Shown here: positions 36,299-47,479 of the stretch, one piece after another | Layout: every line of letters begins with the position of its first letter | Numbering within the stretch: the stretch's first letter is position 1 | Origin: Cephalopachus bancanus | Taxonomy: Eukaryota > Chordata > Mammalia > Primates > Tarsiidae | NCBI GenBank assembly: GCA_027257055.1 | Contig: JAPVLO010000074.1 | Location: 2,418,001-2,482,000 of the forward strand | DNA length: 64,000 bases | Reading direction: 5' to 3' | The notes under the pieces: model-generated | What the model was told of the DNA's origin: nothing | Database searches by the model: none | Seen by the model: only the letters and a program-made list of their open reading frames with translations | Translations under genes and position numbers: made by a program

Positions 36299-37114
36299 GA
36301 AAATACTGCCCAAAGCAATCTATAGGTTCAAAGCAATCCCTGTCAAAATAGCAGCATCATTTTTCACAGAACTAGAAAAAAAATCCCTGAAGTTTATATG
36401 GAACCAAAAAAGAGCATGAATAACCATAGCGATACTAAGTAAAAAATGAGGAGGCATCACATTGATTGACTTCAAATTATACTACAAAGATATAGTAATT
36501 AAAGCAGCACAATGTGTTAAAGAATACACAGATCAAAGAAACAGAATAGAGGACCCAGAAATAATGCCACACACTTATAACCAAATGATCTTCAACAAAG
36601 CTGAAGAAAATAAACGATAGGAAAGAACACACTATTCAATAAATTGTGCTGGGAAAATTGGCTGACGATATACAGCAGAATAAAACTGGACTCCTACCTC
36701 TCATTATATACAAAAGATATTTTTTAAAAATTAAAGTCTTGAATGTAAGACCTGAAACTATAAATATCCAATAGGAAAACTCTTCCAGCTATCAACATAG
36801 GCAAATAATTTGTAAGGAAGGCCCCAAAAGCAAATGAAACAAAAACAAAAAGTAGTCAAATTAGACTAAACTAAACTAAAAAGTTTCTACACAGCAAAAA
36901 ACTAATCAATAGAGTGAACAAAAAGCCTACTGAGTGGGAGAAAATATTTGCAAATGCCTCAGACAAAGGATGAATATCCAGAATCTACAGGAACTCAAAC
37001 GCTTCACCAGGAAAACAAAAACAAACAACCCCATCAAAAAGTGGGCAACGGACATGAATAGGCGTCTCTTTTAAAAAAACCCAAAAGTGGCCAACAAATA
37101 TGAAAAATTGCTCA

Positions 37115-37348
37115 TACCACATGTTCTCACTCATAGATGGGAGCTAAATGTCCACGAAGATGGAAATAATAGACACTGGGGATAAAAATGAGGGGGGCAT
37201 AAGGGGTTTTAGGGTTCAGAAATTACATATTGGATACAATGTTCATTAACTGGGGAATAGACCACCTAAGATTAATTACTACCACCACGCAATATGTTAA
37301 TATAACAAACATGCCCATGTACCCACTAGATCTAAATTAAAAATGGAA
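37115..37348 (+). mobile_element. L1 3' end, 5'-truncated, nested inside another L1
   Basis: Begins TACCACATGTTCTCACTCATAG and ends with a short A run after 'agatctaaattaaaaatgga'. Perfect 12-bp target duplication AAAAATTGCTCA at 37103-37114 and 37349-37360. The host L1 reads from GCTCA directly to ACATCACTAATTATCAGAG on the far side. Confidence 0.93.
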
Positions 37349-38481
37349 AAAAATTGCTCAACATCACTAATTATCAGAGAACACAAATTAGAACCACAAT
37401 GAGATATCATCTTATACCAGTCAGAATGAGTATTATTAAAAAGTCAAAAAAACCACAGATGTTGGCACAAATACAGAAAAAGGGGAGCACTCATATACTA
37501 TTAGTGGAATAATAAGCTAGTTCAACCTCTAGGGAAAACAGTATGGAGATTTTTCAAAGAACTAAAAATAGAACTACATTTGATCCAGCAATCCCATTCC
37601 TTGGTATCTACCCAAAGGAAAGGAAATCATGATATAAAAAGAGATTGTACTGCACTCATAAGCAGCACTATGCACAGTAGTAAAATCGTGGAACAAACCT
37701 AGGTGCCTATCAAGAATTCAATGGATTAAAAATGTGGTATATATACACCATGGAGCACTACAAAGCCATAAAAAAGAATGTCATGTCCTTTACAGCAGCA
37801 TGAATGGAACTGGAGAACCTCCTCCTAAGTGAATTAACTCAGAAACAGAAACCAAATACCTCATGTTCTTTTATTTTGTTAAGGAATTAATAGACACTGG
37901 GAACACTAAAAGAGAGGACGTGAGGAAGGATCCTTAGGGTTCAGAAGTTGCCTATTGTGTATAATGTTCCCTGTCAGGGAGAGGGGGCCTCTGAAGCCCA
38001 ATCCTTACCAGTATGCAATATCTCCAGTTAACAAACATGCACTTGCACCTTCTGAATCTACAAGTAAAAAGATAAAGACAGAAATAATAATAACAATAAA
38101 AACTAAAGCAGATACACTGTGAAAAGCAGAGACAAAAAATATAATCTTGACGATTCTCCAGATCCTGGGTACAATGCTTTTCTGAAGCATGCCACATTGC
38201 ACTCAGTCCCATGAGTTGCTGCTGTATCCTCGGGGAAAATTTCCTGTTATTTTCTTAAGTTGGCTATATTTGGTTTCTGTTACTTGTAATACATGAGCCC
38301 TAATTTAAAAAGAAAAAAGAACTTAAAAATGTACTTGTCAGTAATTACCTACAGTAAAGATATTGGCAAAACACTGTGCATTGATTATGTAGATAGATTA
38401 TATATGTAAAATATATGATACAATAGAATCAATGATGTAAAACAATAAATATTTAAAATATTATTTGAAAGTAGACTCTGA

Positions 38482-38700
38482 ACTGGGCATGGTGGCTCAC
38501 ACCTGTAATCCCAGTACTTTGGTACTTTGGGAGGATGAGGAGGAATGATTGCTTGAGTCCAGGAGTTTGGGACCAGCCTGAGCAACATAGCAACCTCATA
38601 TCTACAGTATATGAGCCAGTGCACACCTGTCGTCCCTTGCACTAGGGAGGCTCAGGCAGGAGGATTGTCTGAGCTTACGAGGTCGAGGCTGCCACATTGA
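38482..38700 (+). mobile_element. Older Alu (AluJ-like), 3'-truncated
   Basis: Reads GGGCATGGTGGCTCACACCTG, with the normal A box, followed by AGCCTGAGCAACATAG. It lacks the features of the lineage-specific family (no GCCCGCGGGTTCGAGACC). It ends in the right monomer without an A tail. ACTTTGGT is duplicated near 38516-38530. Probably predates the local family. Confidence 0.78.
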
Positions 38701-38704
38701 CTAA

Positions 38705-39250
38705 GTCAATATTAGATCTACCTTGAACAGCATTGCCCACACACAGACACACATGCACATATGATTTTTCAGTGAATATGAAATTTTATTAAGATAAATG
38801 CTATTCTGGGCCTAAGAAGTGGAAACAAATTTAAACCTATTAAAATAATACCATGCATTTTTATCTAACCGTGATGGAGTTCTTCAGAATTATAATAGAA
38901 TCTGAAAAACTTGCAAATTTTTGGAAATTAACTGTCACACATTAAACTAAATTACAAGTCAAAGAGAAATTTAAATGAGCCATTAGTGGAAAACATGAAT
39001 TGGATGACAATGAAAGTACAACATATTAAATTTGTGAAACACACTAGAGCAATTCGTGGAAACTTACAGCATTGTATGCATATATTTCTATATATAAATG
39101 ATTGGACAGTATGTAATCTTTTGCCTTAAAAATGGAAAAAGTGGGCAAAAGGAAGGACAATAATATAGTTAAGGAAACAAATAAAAGTAATAAAGACATA
39201 AAACAACAAAATAAATTAATGAGATCAAAATCTTTTGGGTGGCAGAATGC
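38705..39250 (+). mobile_element. L1M-type ORF2 fragment, sense
   Basis: AAATGCTATTCTGGGCCTAAG, 'tttttggaaattaactgtca', AAATTTAAATGAGCCATTAG, 'gcattgtatgcatatatttc' and 'taaagacataaaacaacaaa' follow the order from endonuclease end to linker in old L1 ORF2. Decayed. Confidence 0.6.
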
Positions 39251-39583
39251 TAATAGTTGTTGAATTTGGGTGAGAGAAATGAGGACATTTAAAAATTGTC
39301 CTAAGATAATTTTAACATCCCTATTTGCTTAATGCTTAAAACATAAGGTTTTGTCTCTGTCTCTTTATATATGTGTATATATATTTGTGTGTATATATAT
39401 AATAAATCAATTACAATAGTCATTACTTTTTGTTTGCAGTTTAAATAAACAGCATTCTTACAAATTTAAGAAAAAGTAAATATATACTGGAAAGATAGCA
39501 ATGTGTGATATGTAACAACTAAGCCATGGAAAAAACAGGCACACTTTAGCAATTCTTGAAATCAAGTTCCAGGGATTGGAATA

Positions 39584-39885
39584 CAGGTTGAGTATCTTTT
39601 ATCCAAAATGCTCGGGACCAAAAATGTTTTAGATTTTTTGTTTTCCAATTTTAGAACACTTACACATATACATGAGATATCATAGGGATGAAACCCAAGT
39701 ATAAATATAAAATTCATTTGTGTTCCATATACACTACACACACATGCCCTTAAGGTAATTTTATATATTATTTTTAATAATATGCAAGAAAGAAAGTTCG
39801 TGTACTTTAAACCATCAGAAAGCTAAAGTGTCACTATTTCAGCTACCCATGTTGACAGTCTATGGTTGTTTGACACCACCATCAT
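39584..39885 (+). mobile_element. MER2-like DNA transposon (Tigger group), nonautonomous
   Basis: Begins after TA with CAGGTTGAGTATCTTTTATCC, then AAAATGCTCGGGACC, 'gagatatcatagggatgaaa', AACCATCAGAAAGCTAAAGTG and GTTGTTTGACACCACCATCAT, the MER2 order. The right terminal repeat is replaced by CA-rich sequence. No coding capacity. Confidence 0.87.
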
Positions 39886-39939
39886 TACACATACACATAC
39901 ATACACAGATACATATGTTTATAAATTATATATTTTTGT

Positions 39940-39941
<2 letters not shown>

Positions 39942-39986
<45 letters not shown>
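39942..39986. repeat. (CA)n microsatellite
   Basis: About 22 CA units, preceded by imperfect CA/TA units from 39888. It causes HTHTHT frames that are not genes. Confidence 0.97.
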
Positions 39987-39988
<2 letters not shown>

Positions 39989-39989
39989 C

Positions 39990-40890
39990 ACTTCAAAGTT
40001 AAGAAAAACTTGCTTGATGGTTCCTCCAAGGCCCAGTTTAAAAAACATATGTCAAGTGAAGTTAAGGCCTTGGTTAACTCATTTTTGATCAAAATTACAA
40101 TTCAACTTCAGAATTAAGAAGCTATCACTAAGAAACCAGGGCTAATGTTTTAAACATAGTACTTGAAAATTAAATTCTATACACTGAAACTTCTCCCAGA
40201 GATTAAATGACTTCTTTAGTTGTAAAGTCATCCCAAATTCTTTTCTACACTCTCAAGATTAAGATAAATAAATAAATAAATAAATAACAACTTTTAATTT
40301 TTGAACTTACTTTATATACGTATTGAAAATCATTGACCTTGGCCTGTGGACAACGTACTCACTGAATTAATAGAATAAAGGTTGAAGCAACAAAACATAG
40401 TCATACTGATGTTATAATATTATCCTGAGTATTAAATATGTGAACATGTGAGTGCCACAAGTCACTGAAAAACAAGAACCAATATATTTTGCTTGAGATA
40501 CTTTTGGTTCATTCCTTAAATGAATCATACTTTGCACTCAGGAATTTAATAAAGGTAGCCCAACAGTCAATGCGTTGTCAAAGCTTAAAGACCAAATAAG
40601 ATGTGGCTTACCTCCTAAAGCCTCCCCTCCTCTTTAATTTACAGACATGGAAAGCATATTGTAAGAACACTCTTTTGTATGAACACTGTAACATAGCCAA
40701 CTCACATATCTGTCATGTTTTAGACAGTCATGTTGATAATGCTGTTGCAGCTGCTTGTGAATTGTAAAATTACATTTTTTTGGCAGTGCGTTACTAACGT
40801 CTCTCATACCTATCTGAAGTCACAGATCATTGGCTTGAGCCCAAATTATTTGAAAAATTCAGAGCATACAAATTAAGAGTCAAGATGCAG
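39990..40890. other. Unassigned sequence
   Basis: No gene or named repeat recognised; an (AAAT)n run lies at 40265-40286. Confidence 0.4.
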
Positions 40891-40907
40891 AACTTAGAAA
40901 CATTCTT

Positions 40908-41192
40908 TTTTTTTTTTTTTTGAGTTGGAGTCTCACTCTGTCGCCCAGACTGGAGTGCAGTGGCCGCTCCCGGCCCAGCCTCGACCTGCTGGGCTCCGGC
41001 GATCCTTCCGCCTCAACCTTCCAAGTAGCTGGAATTACAGGCATGCACTACCACGCCCGGCTGATTTTTTTGATTTATTGTAGAGATGAGGTCTCGCTGC
41101 CCAGGCGGGTCTCAAACCCACAGGCTCAGGCAATCCACTCACCTCAATCTCCCAAAGGCACGGGATTACAGGCTGAGTCACCGAGCCCGGCT
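40908..41192 (-). mobile_element. Alu, lineage-specific family, full length
   Basis: T run, GAGTTGGAGTCTCACTCTGTC, both monomers, ends GAGCCCGGC. Perfect 14-bp target duplication TTAGAAACATTCTT at 40894-40907 and 41193-41206. It has a small deletion in the right monomer (CTCCCGGCCCAGCC), removing half of the GTGGCCG hairpin. Confidence 0.95.
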
Positions 41193-41340
41193 TTAGAAAC
41201 ATTCTTATTATTTTAGAAGTCTATGAATTCTAGAAGTTTATGATCTACTTTAAGGAGATCAGTACATTTTTTCCAGAATGATGCAGGAAGTCAGAACATA
41301 CTGCTTTAAGTTAAAAACAAACAAACAAACAAAAAGCACG

Positions 41341-41352
41341 TGTGTGTGTGTG

Positions 41353-41388
<36 letters not shown>

Positions 41389-41430
41389 TGCTTGCGTGTA
41401 CATGTGTGTCTGTGTGTGTGCGCCTGTGTT
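41341..41430. repeat. (TG)n microsatellite and degenerate flank
   Basis: TG units to 41387 with one TTG break, followed by imperfect TG/CG words to about 41430. Confidence 0.95.
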
Positions 41431-41779
41431 TATGAGTATAATAAGAGGACATTGTAGGGATGCTAATATAATGTATTTTGAGTAGTGGTGGCAGCCATTA
41501 TCAAGCAAGATATTTTATTTTATTTTTGTTTTACTTGTGCATTAAGGATTAATTTCATCATGTATATGTTAATGACTGGTACTGCTTCTCCTGTCAGAAT
41601 TTTATATGCGAAACACATAGACTTAATTGTAAGTAGGTGAATATCTATTGAGCGCTAGATTCCAACTCTTAAATAGTCCAAAGTAATGTATCATGTGGTT
41701 TATTAAACGTAAAACAAATTAAATTCTTTCCCCATATCCAATTCAGAGACAAAATATAGAGAGAATGCAGGGTTTCATT

Positions 41780-42250
41780 CTTGTTCACGCAATTAAGAAC
41801 TTTTGTGTTGCTATTGTATGGCTGTAGTTGTGCTAGAGACAGAGGATACAAGAGAGAATAAGAGAACAAGCATTCTTGACTGCCTAGAACTTATAGTCTA
41901 GACAGAGAAATGGAAATTAAGCACCAGGCAAAAAAAAAAAATAGCACATCATTATATTCATGAAATTAGATGGTACCGTGAGATAGTGTAATGACAGATT
42001 GAAGCCTAGTTTGGGCTTCGGGAAAACAATGACTTCTTTCAGGCCCAAATTTGAAGAGTGAATTGTTTTGAGCTGTTTGCACAGGTGAGAGTTAAGAGGG
42101 AGCGCATGAGCATTTGAAAGTACTAAAAGAAGAAGTAGAAATTAGTCTGTTTGAGATGAAAGAGGCAAAAAAATTTTCAGAAATTTGTAGGATGAGTATG
42201 CTTTTGTATGTGTTGAATAAACAAATAGATTGTCTAGGCAATTTGGGATA
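41780..42250 (+). repeat. Ancient interspersed repeat, family not named
   Basis: 'gctagagacagaggatacaa', 'tgcctagaacttatagtcta', 'gagatagtgtaatgacagat' and 'ttcaggcccaaatttgaaga' follow the same plan as 16140-16438 and 47480-48060. No coding content. Confidence 0.4.
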
Positions 42251-42259
42251 TGGCATGTT

Positions 42260-43350
42260 AAAAAAAAGAGCGCTAGGAGAAAACAAAGGCAAATTGCATT
42301 GCCATAAGCTCCTTTAATCAAGAAAAAAAATGCATGAAATTAATAACTCTAGAGAGAGAATGACTCTCAAAATAGTTTACTGGTGCTGGACTTCGCAGGA
42401 TTTACTCGTCTGCCCTTTTGAATGTCCCTAAGGAAATTTCAGCACTGAAAATGATAATGAAAGCATATTGTTTCTCAATGCTAAAACAGTTTTGAATTAA
42501 TTTATTAGTATGTTGACATTAGAAACAGACCTATTTTCCTCTTCTAGTATATTCAAGCTTCCAGAGGGTTTAGTTAGAAGTTGTCATGCTCATTAAGTGC
42601 ACATGTGTATTGTTTTTAGGAAATGTCATCTAAATATTTAGAATTATAGAAAACTGACAGTGGAAAAAGTAAATGTTTTTCCCCTGGAAGAGAAAACTAC
42701 AACTGCCAGAAATTTATCATTTTGACATTAGAATTGATGGATTGGATATAATTTCTGTCCAAAACAATAGGCTAAAAGGTCAAGTGCATTTCCCTATGCC
42801 AAGATACCACAGTGGCATAGTACAATCTGTTGTGTTCTGGACAGAGTAATGATTTTCTACCTAAAATTCCATTCATGGGAGTTGCATTTCAATCCTGTAT
42901 TTCTTTAATTCACTTACATTTTGCTTTATAAAAGTAATCACATTAAATAGAAAAAACTCGAAGATAACTAAGTAAAGATATAAGATAGCCATGGTTATAA
43001 TGTGTTTCCGCAACATACAGAAAAATTTTCGAAACAATAAACCTCAACTTACACAAATAAAATTTTAATACTTATCACTCCAAAGTGAGCAAGAAGAGCA
43101 TTTTTTGCGCTTTTTGTTCTTCAGTTTTATTTCTCTGATGTCTCCATCAAAGAAAGATTATTTACCACTTGCTATTCAGTCAGCATAATTTTAGATGTTT
43201 TAGAAGAAACAGACTTGGTCCCTTTATCAAGGCATTTATTCTTTAGTTAGATGAGATAAACTTAAGAGGTAAAATAGCTTAGTGATAGAAAACAATTTGA
43301 GAATATTATACAAGACTATAGCATTTACTACATTGTCAAATAATAATTGT
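42260..43350. other. Unassigned sequence
   Basis: No gene recognised. 43140-43280 may be another fragment of the unnamed ancient repeat. Confidence 0.35.
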
Positions 43351-43366
43351 GTAAAGGGTGGTTTTT

Positions 43367-43644
43367 TTTTTGTTGTTGTTGTTTTTTGTGAGTTGGCGTC
43401 TCACTCTGTTGCCCAGACTGGAGTGCAGTGGCCTCGACCTGCTGGGCTCCAGAAATCCTTCCGCCTCAGCCTTCCAGTTGCTGGAACTACAGGCGCGCGC
43501 TACCACACCTGGCTAATTTTTGATTTATTGTAGAGATGAGGTCTCACCAAGTGCCCATGCAGATCTTGAACCCACGGGCTCAGGCAATCCACTCACCTCA
43601 GCCTCCCAAGGTGCGGGATTACAGGCTGAGCCACCGAGCCCGGC
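43367..43644 (-). mobile_element. Alu, full length with internal deletion
   Basis: T/GTT tail, GAGTTGGCGTCTCACTCTG, then a deletion of the GCCGCTCCCGGCCACC segment (reads CAGTGGCCTCGACCTGC), left monomer ending GAGCCCGGC. Target duplication AAAGGGTGGTTTTTT / AAAGGTGGTTTTTT. Confidence 0.92.
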
Positions 43645-43649
43645 TTAAA

Positions 43650-44130
43650 AGGTGGTTTTTTGAAAGTATCACAGAGAAGGTTGTGGTCAACAGAAAAAAA
43701 TTATCATAAGACACAATAGAGCAATTTGCTAAGAGCAAAACACACACACGTAGACAGCAAAAAAAAGGGTGGGGTGTGTTATGGTAATGTTAGGAGATTA
43801 ATACAGTGATATAGTTAGATTGATATGAAGAAAACAGATGGATACTATGAACTCAAAAAGACTCCCAGATTAGTTATACAGTAATCACCTCAGATTTAGT
43901 TCAGAAGGCAAGTGATATTTTTGGTAAGAGTTCCCGAATCTAGAAATATGAGGTAAGGTAGAGAAGCCAAGTAGCAGAAATTTAAAAACCACCTGAGGCG
44001 ACTGGTGATAGGGCAGCATAGAAATTCTACCTAACAATTCACAAGGAGGCAAAGTTTTATATCTGTAAGAGTTGCACCCTCTACTTGGCTTGGCTGTGGA
44101 GGTAAATCTCTGTCTGCTTTCTTTCTAATG
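43650..44130. other. Unassigned sequence
   Basis: No gene or named repeat recognised. Confidence 0.35.
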
Positions 44131-44139
44131 TGGCCATTA

Positions 44140-44271
44140 CAAAGGGAGTATGCATGAAACCCTGCTACAAAATAAAGAACTTGCTTTGTGATCTGGCAAA
44201 CCTGTATGCAAATCAGAGCGCCACCTCTTACTAACTGCAATTTTGGATAATTTTCTTAATATCTGTGGATA
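44140..44271 (+). mobile_element. MIR SINE, left part
   Basis: CAAATCAGAGCGCCACCTCTTACTAACTGCAATTTTGGATAATTTTCTTAATATCTGTGG follows the MIR core ('ctggctctgccacttactagctgtgtgacc...'). It is interrupted at a TA by the mariner-type element and resumes at 44842. Confidence 0.7.
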
Positions 44272-44841
44272 CCGGGGTGCCAAAAAATTGTATACACATT
44301 TTAAGCTATGTAATCTATATATCACTTTTCACAGTTGAATTGAATTAAGGAAGCAATGTGTAGTAGGATGTTCACTCAAAAGAAGGTATTAATCACATGA
44401 ATGCTACTTTCACCATATGAGAGACAGGACAGTCAAAGAAAATGGTGGAAGCACGGTTGTTGCAGGAACATAAGATCATGTTGAAGTGATATTTGAAATT
44501 CGAGAATATTGTGGAAGTACAGCGACAATGGAGGTGTCAGTATGCAACAGGATCTCCAACATGCCTAACAATTGCATGCATTCATGATAAGTTTGAGAAG
44601 TGAGGTACTGTGTGTGATGTACACAAAGATCTAGGAAGTCTTGCACAGCAACAACTCCTGCAGTAGTTTGCTGTATCAGAAGTGTTTGGACATTGATGGT
44701 AATCAATTTAAGCACCTCTTGTAATTGCAAAAGTCAAGTGTGACTTGTGTTCATCTTTTGTTATAGATATATATTGAGTAATACAATTGTAATACAGTTT
44801 TTTCCTTTTTAAAATGTGTATACATTTTTTGGCACCCTCTG
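44272..44841 (+). mobile_element. Tc1/mariner-superfamily element with terminal inverted repeats (MARNA-like)
   Basis: Inverted repeats of about 30 bp: GGGGTGCCAAAAAATTGTATACACATTTTAA at the left (44274 on) mirrors TTAAAATGTGTATACATTTTTTGGCACCCTC at the right, with one indel and few changes. A TA on each side (44270-44271 and 44842-44843) is the target duplication of this superfamily. At about 570 bp it is an internally deleted derivative. Plus-strand codons ending at 44724 read DGNQFKHLL then stop, like the C-terminal NGxHFEHLL ending of transposases in this group, so it keeps the 3' end of its coding region. Confidence 0.85.
44650..44724 (+). pseudogene. Transposase C-terminal remnant in the mariner-type element
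   Basis: One plus-strand frame ends LLYQKCLDIDGNQFKHLL followed by TAA at 44722-44724. The last residues match the usual C-terminus of Tc1/mariner-like transposases with G-x-FEHLL endings. Upstream there are stops and no catalytic motifs; internal deletion removed most of the gene. The 84-codon frame on the opposite strand (44476-44730) is its shadow. Confidence 0.6.
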
Positions 44842-44945
44842 TATAAGCCTCTTTGATCTAAAAGAAGTGGAACTATACCTATCACATAATGTTTTATTTA
44901 AGATTAAGAAAATGGATGTAAGCTACTCACACAGTGCTTGTTGAC
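44842..44945 (+). mobile_element. MIR SINE, right part
   Basis: Continues MIR after the insertion: 'tacctatcacataatgtttt', TTAAGATTAAGAAAATGGATG, 'agctactcacacagtgcttg' (compare 'aaagcacttagcacagtgcctg'). Confidence 0.6.
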
Positions 44946-45086
44946 AGATAATTCAATCATAATCATTCCAGTTCCCCATTTTGATGATTATACTTTTGCC
45001 CAGATCAAATATGTTAATTTCTGTCTATTTCTAGGGTTTACTACCTTTTTCAATTTGTCCTTATCTTTGGCCTTTTTTTTATGCGT

Positions 45087-45755
45087 TTTATATTTGACCC
45101 CTAAAATCCATTCACCACACAGCAGCAGGAGAGATCCTATTAAAGAGAAACCATATCGTCTCACTAACCTGAAAACTCTCCAATGACTCCACTTTGCCCA
45201 AAGAATAAAATCCAAGATCTCTGTCATGGCCGAAAAGGCCTGAAAAGAGCAAGCCCTTGTCTTTCCCCTTTGATTACGTCTCCTAGCCTTTGCCCTTCCT
45301 ACATTTTAAAAACACACCAAGCTCTTTTATGAAGCAATAAATTCATGCTTGCTCTTTCTTTTCATTGCACCACTTTCTCCCCAGGTCTTGCTTTACTGAG
45401 TTTTTCTCTCCTCTCTCCTCCTCCTCCTCCTTTTTTCCCTAATCAGATGTAAGTTCAAACAGTATCTCACTCAGGCTTTTTAGACAACTCAAACCATGAC
45501 ATTACCCAAACATTCCCTATATCACTTCACTTAATTTCCTTCATTCTCACTATTATGAGAATTTATATTATGAATATTATGAATATTTCTTTTCTTTTCT
45601 TTTTTGATATGTGCACCCACCAAGAAATTGTACTCTATAAGTACACAAAGAAAAAGTGATTTGTCAATTTTGCTCACCATATTAACTTTAGCACGAAGAA
45701 GAGTGCCTAAGTTATAAGCACTCAATGAATATCTGATGAATGAATGAATAAAATT
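45087..45755 (+). mobile_element. L2 (LINE2) 3' end
   Basis: Well preserved L2: 'ccattcaccacacagcagca', TAAAATCCAAGATCTCTGTCATGGC, AACACACCAAGCTCTTTTATG, 'atgtaagttcaaacagtatctc', ending AGCACTCAATGAATATCTGATGAATGAATGAATAAA. About 670 bp without an intact frame. One of the clearest ancient repeats in the window. Confidence 0.88.
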
Positions 45756-45759
45756 AAAA

Positions 45760-46530
45760 ATATTACTTCAACATTTAATGTAGAACTATGTTACCTACAA
45801 ACGGAACTCTAGCCATTTTAATGTAAATAATAGAATAAAGTAAACTAAGGCTACTGAAAAATAGTAGTTCAGTAACATTAATTTTGCTTATATTTTTCAC
45901 ATACATTACCTACTTTTATAATCAGATTATTTCTTAGAGTATCCATGGACTTGTGATTCTAAAGATGGAAAAATTAAACCCAGAAATTAAAAATCTAATG
46001 AAAATAAAATCTCTAGTCAGAGTATAAATTAACATTAGAGACCTGACACCCAATTCAATGCTATTTTTTTCTACGTATATGATTCTGTGTCTTGTTCTTT
46101 TTGTTTCCTTAGACTCATCAAATAACTGGGACTAAAAAACAAATTTGTATGCACTTGGACAAATGGCAAATATTTAAATTGATTTCTAGATTTCATCAGA
46201 ACCAGCCTGAAAGAAGGAAGGAGCAACCAACAGAAGAGAAGAAAATAAAATCCTGGAAATAAGCTTTGTTCCTTACTATTTATATGTAAAACAACAATAA
46301 AATATTTCATAAAAAGTTGATATGGCAAACATCAAATATGCAGGTATTGTGTTTACCATTTTAATAGAAATATTTACTATCCATAGTTTAATCTGTCTGT
46401 GTTTCAATTTCCATTTTGCATTATATTATAATTGCCTCAAGATTTTCATCATGAAAGATATCTTATATTGCAGTGATATTTCATAGAAAGATAGATAAAT
46501 AGATAAGTTTAGTAAATAAAACAAAAGGCA
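45760..46530. other. Unassigned sequence
   Basis: No gene or named repeat recognised. Confidence 0.4.
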
Positions 46531-46546
46531 ATTAAATAGTTTTGTT

Positions 46547-46786
46547 AGCCGGGCTTGGTGACTCAGCCTGTAATCCCGCACCTTCGGAGGCCGAGGTGAG
46601 TGGATTGCCTGAGCCCGCGGGTTCGAGACCCGCCTGGGCAACTTGGTAAGCCCTCATCTCTACAATAAATCAAAAAATTAGCCAGGTGTGGTAGCCCATG
46701 CCTGTAGTTCCAGCTACTTGGAAGGCTGAGGCAGGTCGAGTCTGGGCGACAGAGTGAGACTCCAACTCAAAAACAAACAAATAAAT
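46547..46786 (+). mobile_element. Alu with right-monomer deletion
   Basis: AGCCGGGCTTGGTGACTCAGCC start, complete left monomer, then GGCTGAGGCAGGTCGAGTCTGGGCGACAG, which skips roughly 65 bp of the right monomer. Perfect 13-bp target duplication AAATAGTTTTGTT at 46534-46546 and 46787-46799. Confidence 0.95.
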
Positions 46787-46924
46787 AAATAGTTTTGTTT
46801 CTGATATTTTATATGAAAAATCAGAAAATAAGTTTCTCTCAATTGACCTATTATAAATTATCGGTTTATCTATGTAGCTATCCACTCCAAAAATGATCTT
46901 TGTTTCACTGATATGCAATGGTTT

Positions 46925-47095
46925 TCTGCCTTCAGTGTAAAGCTCAAAATTCCTTAAAACCCTCCATGAGTTGAACAGGTGTATCTTTTCAGTCTTATTT
47001 CATACAATTCTCCTGTGTAAACTGTAATCTCTAAACCATTCTCATCAGTGATTTCACAACTCTGACAGCACTGACTTTGATTTTTTTCTTCCTCT
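46925..47095 (+). mobile_element. Possible L2 fragment
   Basis: 'gtaaagctcaaaattcctta', 'aaccctccatgagttgaaca' and 'cagtcttatttcatacaatt' weakly follow L2. Short and diverged. Confidence 0.3.
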
Positions 47096-47140
47096 AGTTT
47101 TTTTCATGCTTTTTGTTTATCTGGAAGTCTCTTGCTGTTT

Positions 47141-47148
47141 TTTCTTTT

Positions 47149-47212
<64 letters not shown>

Positions 47213-47280
47213 TTCTTTCTTTCTTTCTTCTTTCCTTCCTTCCTCCCTCCTTCCTTCCTTCCTTTCCTTCTTTTTCCTTT
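47141..47280. repeat. (CTTT)n / (TTCC)n polypyrimidine tract
   Basis: About 90 bp of CTTT units followed by about 50 bp of TTCC/CTTTCC units; a strand-asymmetric homopyrimidine tract able to form triplex DNA. It produces long FLSFFLSF and KKERKKER frames on the two strands, which are artefacts. Confidence 0.97.
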
Positions 47281-47479
47281 TTTGTAAAGAAAAAGTTTCA
47301 TTTAGCAAAGAATCTGAATATTTTTACTAATGTGTTCCATATTGCATTGTTTTTATATTTTTTTCCCTTTCAATCTCCCATCCCCCCTTCTTTCCTCTTC
47401 CCTCCCTATGTTTCTTCCTTTCTTCTTTGCTTTCTTCCTTTTTTTCTTCTTCTTTTTTCCACTTTTCATTCAAGATTTC

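Larger units (their letters stand above)
35926..38085 (+). mobile_element. L1 ORF2 3' half and 3' UTR, sense, with two nested insertions
   Basis: Sense L1 ORF2: 'ggctcatggattggaagaat', AAAGCAATCTATAGGTTCAAAG, 'ggaaccaaaaaagagcatga', AACAAAAAGCCTACTGAGTGG, 'agaaccacaatgagatatca', 'ctatgcacagtagtaaaatc' and a 3' UTR ending near 38085. An Alu sits at 35985-36298 and a second truncated L1 at 37115-37348. The reading frame carries stops throughout. Removing the two inserts leaves one contiguous older element. Confidence 0.9.

Noticed and set aside
35430..39986. Regular CA/TG runs considered as CRISPR-like arrays
   Set aside because: Uninterrupted dinucleotide microsatellites with no spacers, in a vertebrate nuclear sequence.
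44476..44730. 84-codon minus-strand frame in the mariner-type element
   Set aside because: The transposase-like tail is on the plus strand (ends 44724); the minus frame is its shadow.
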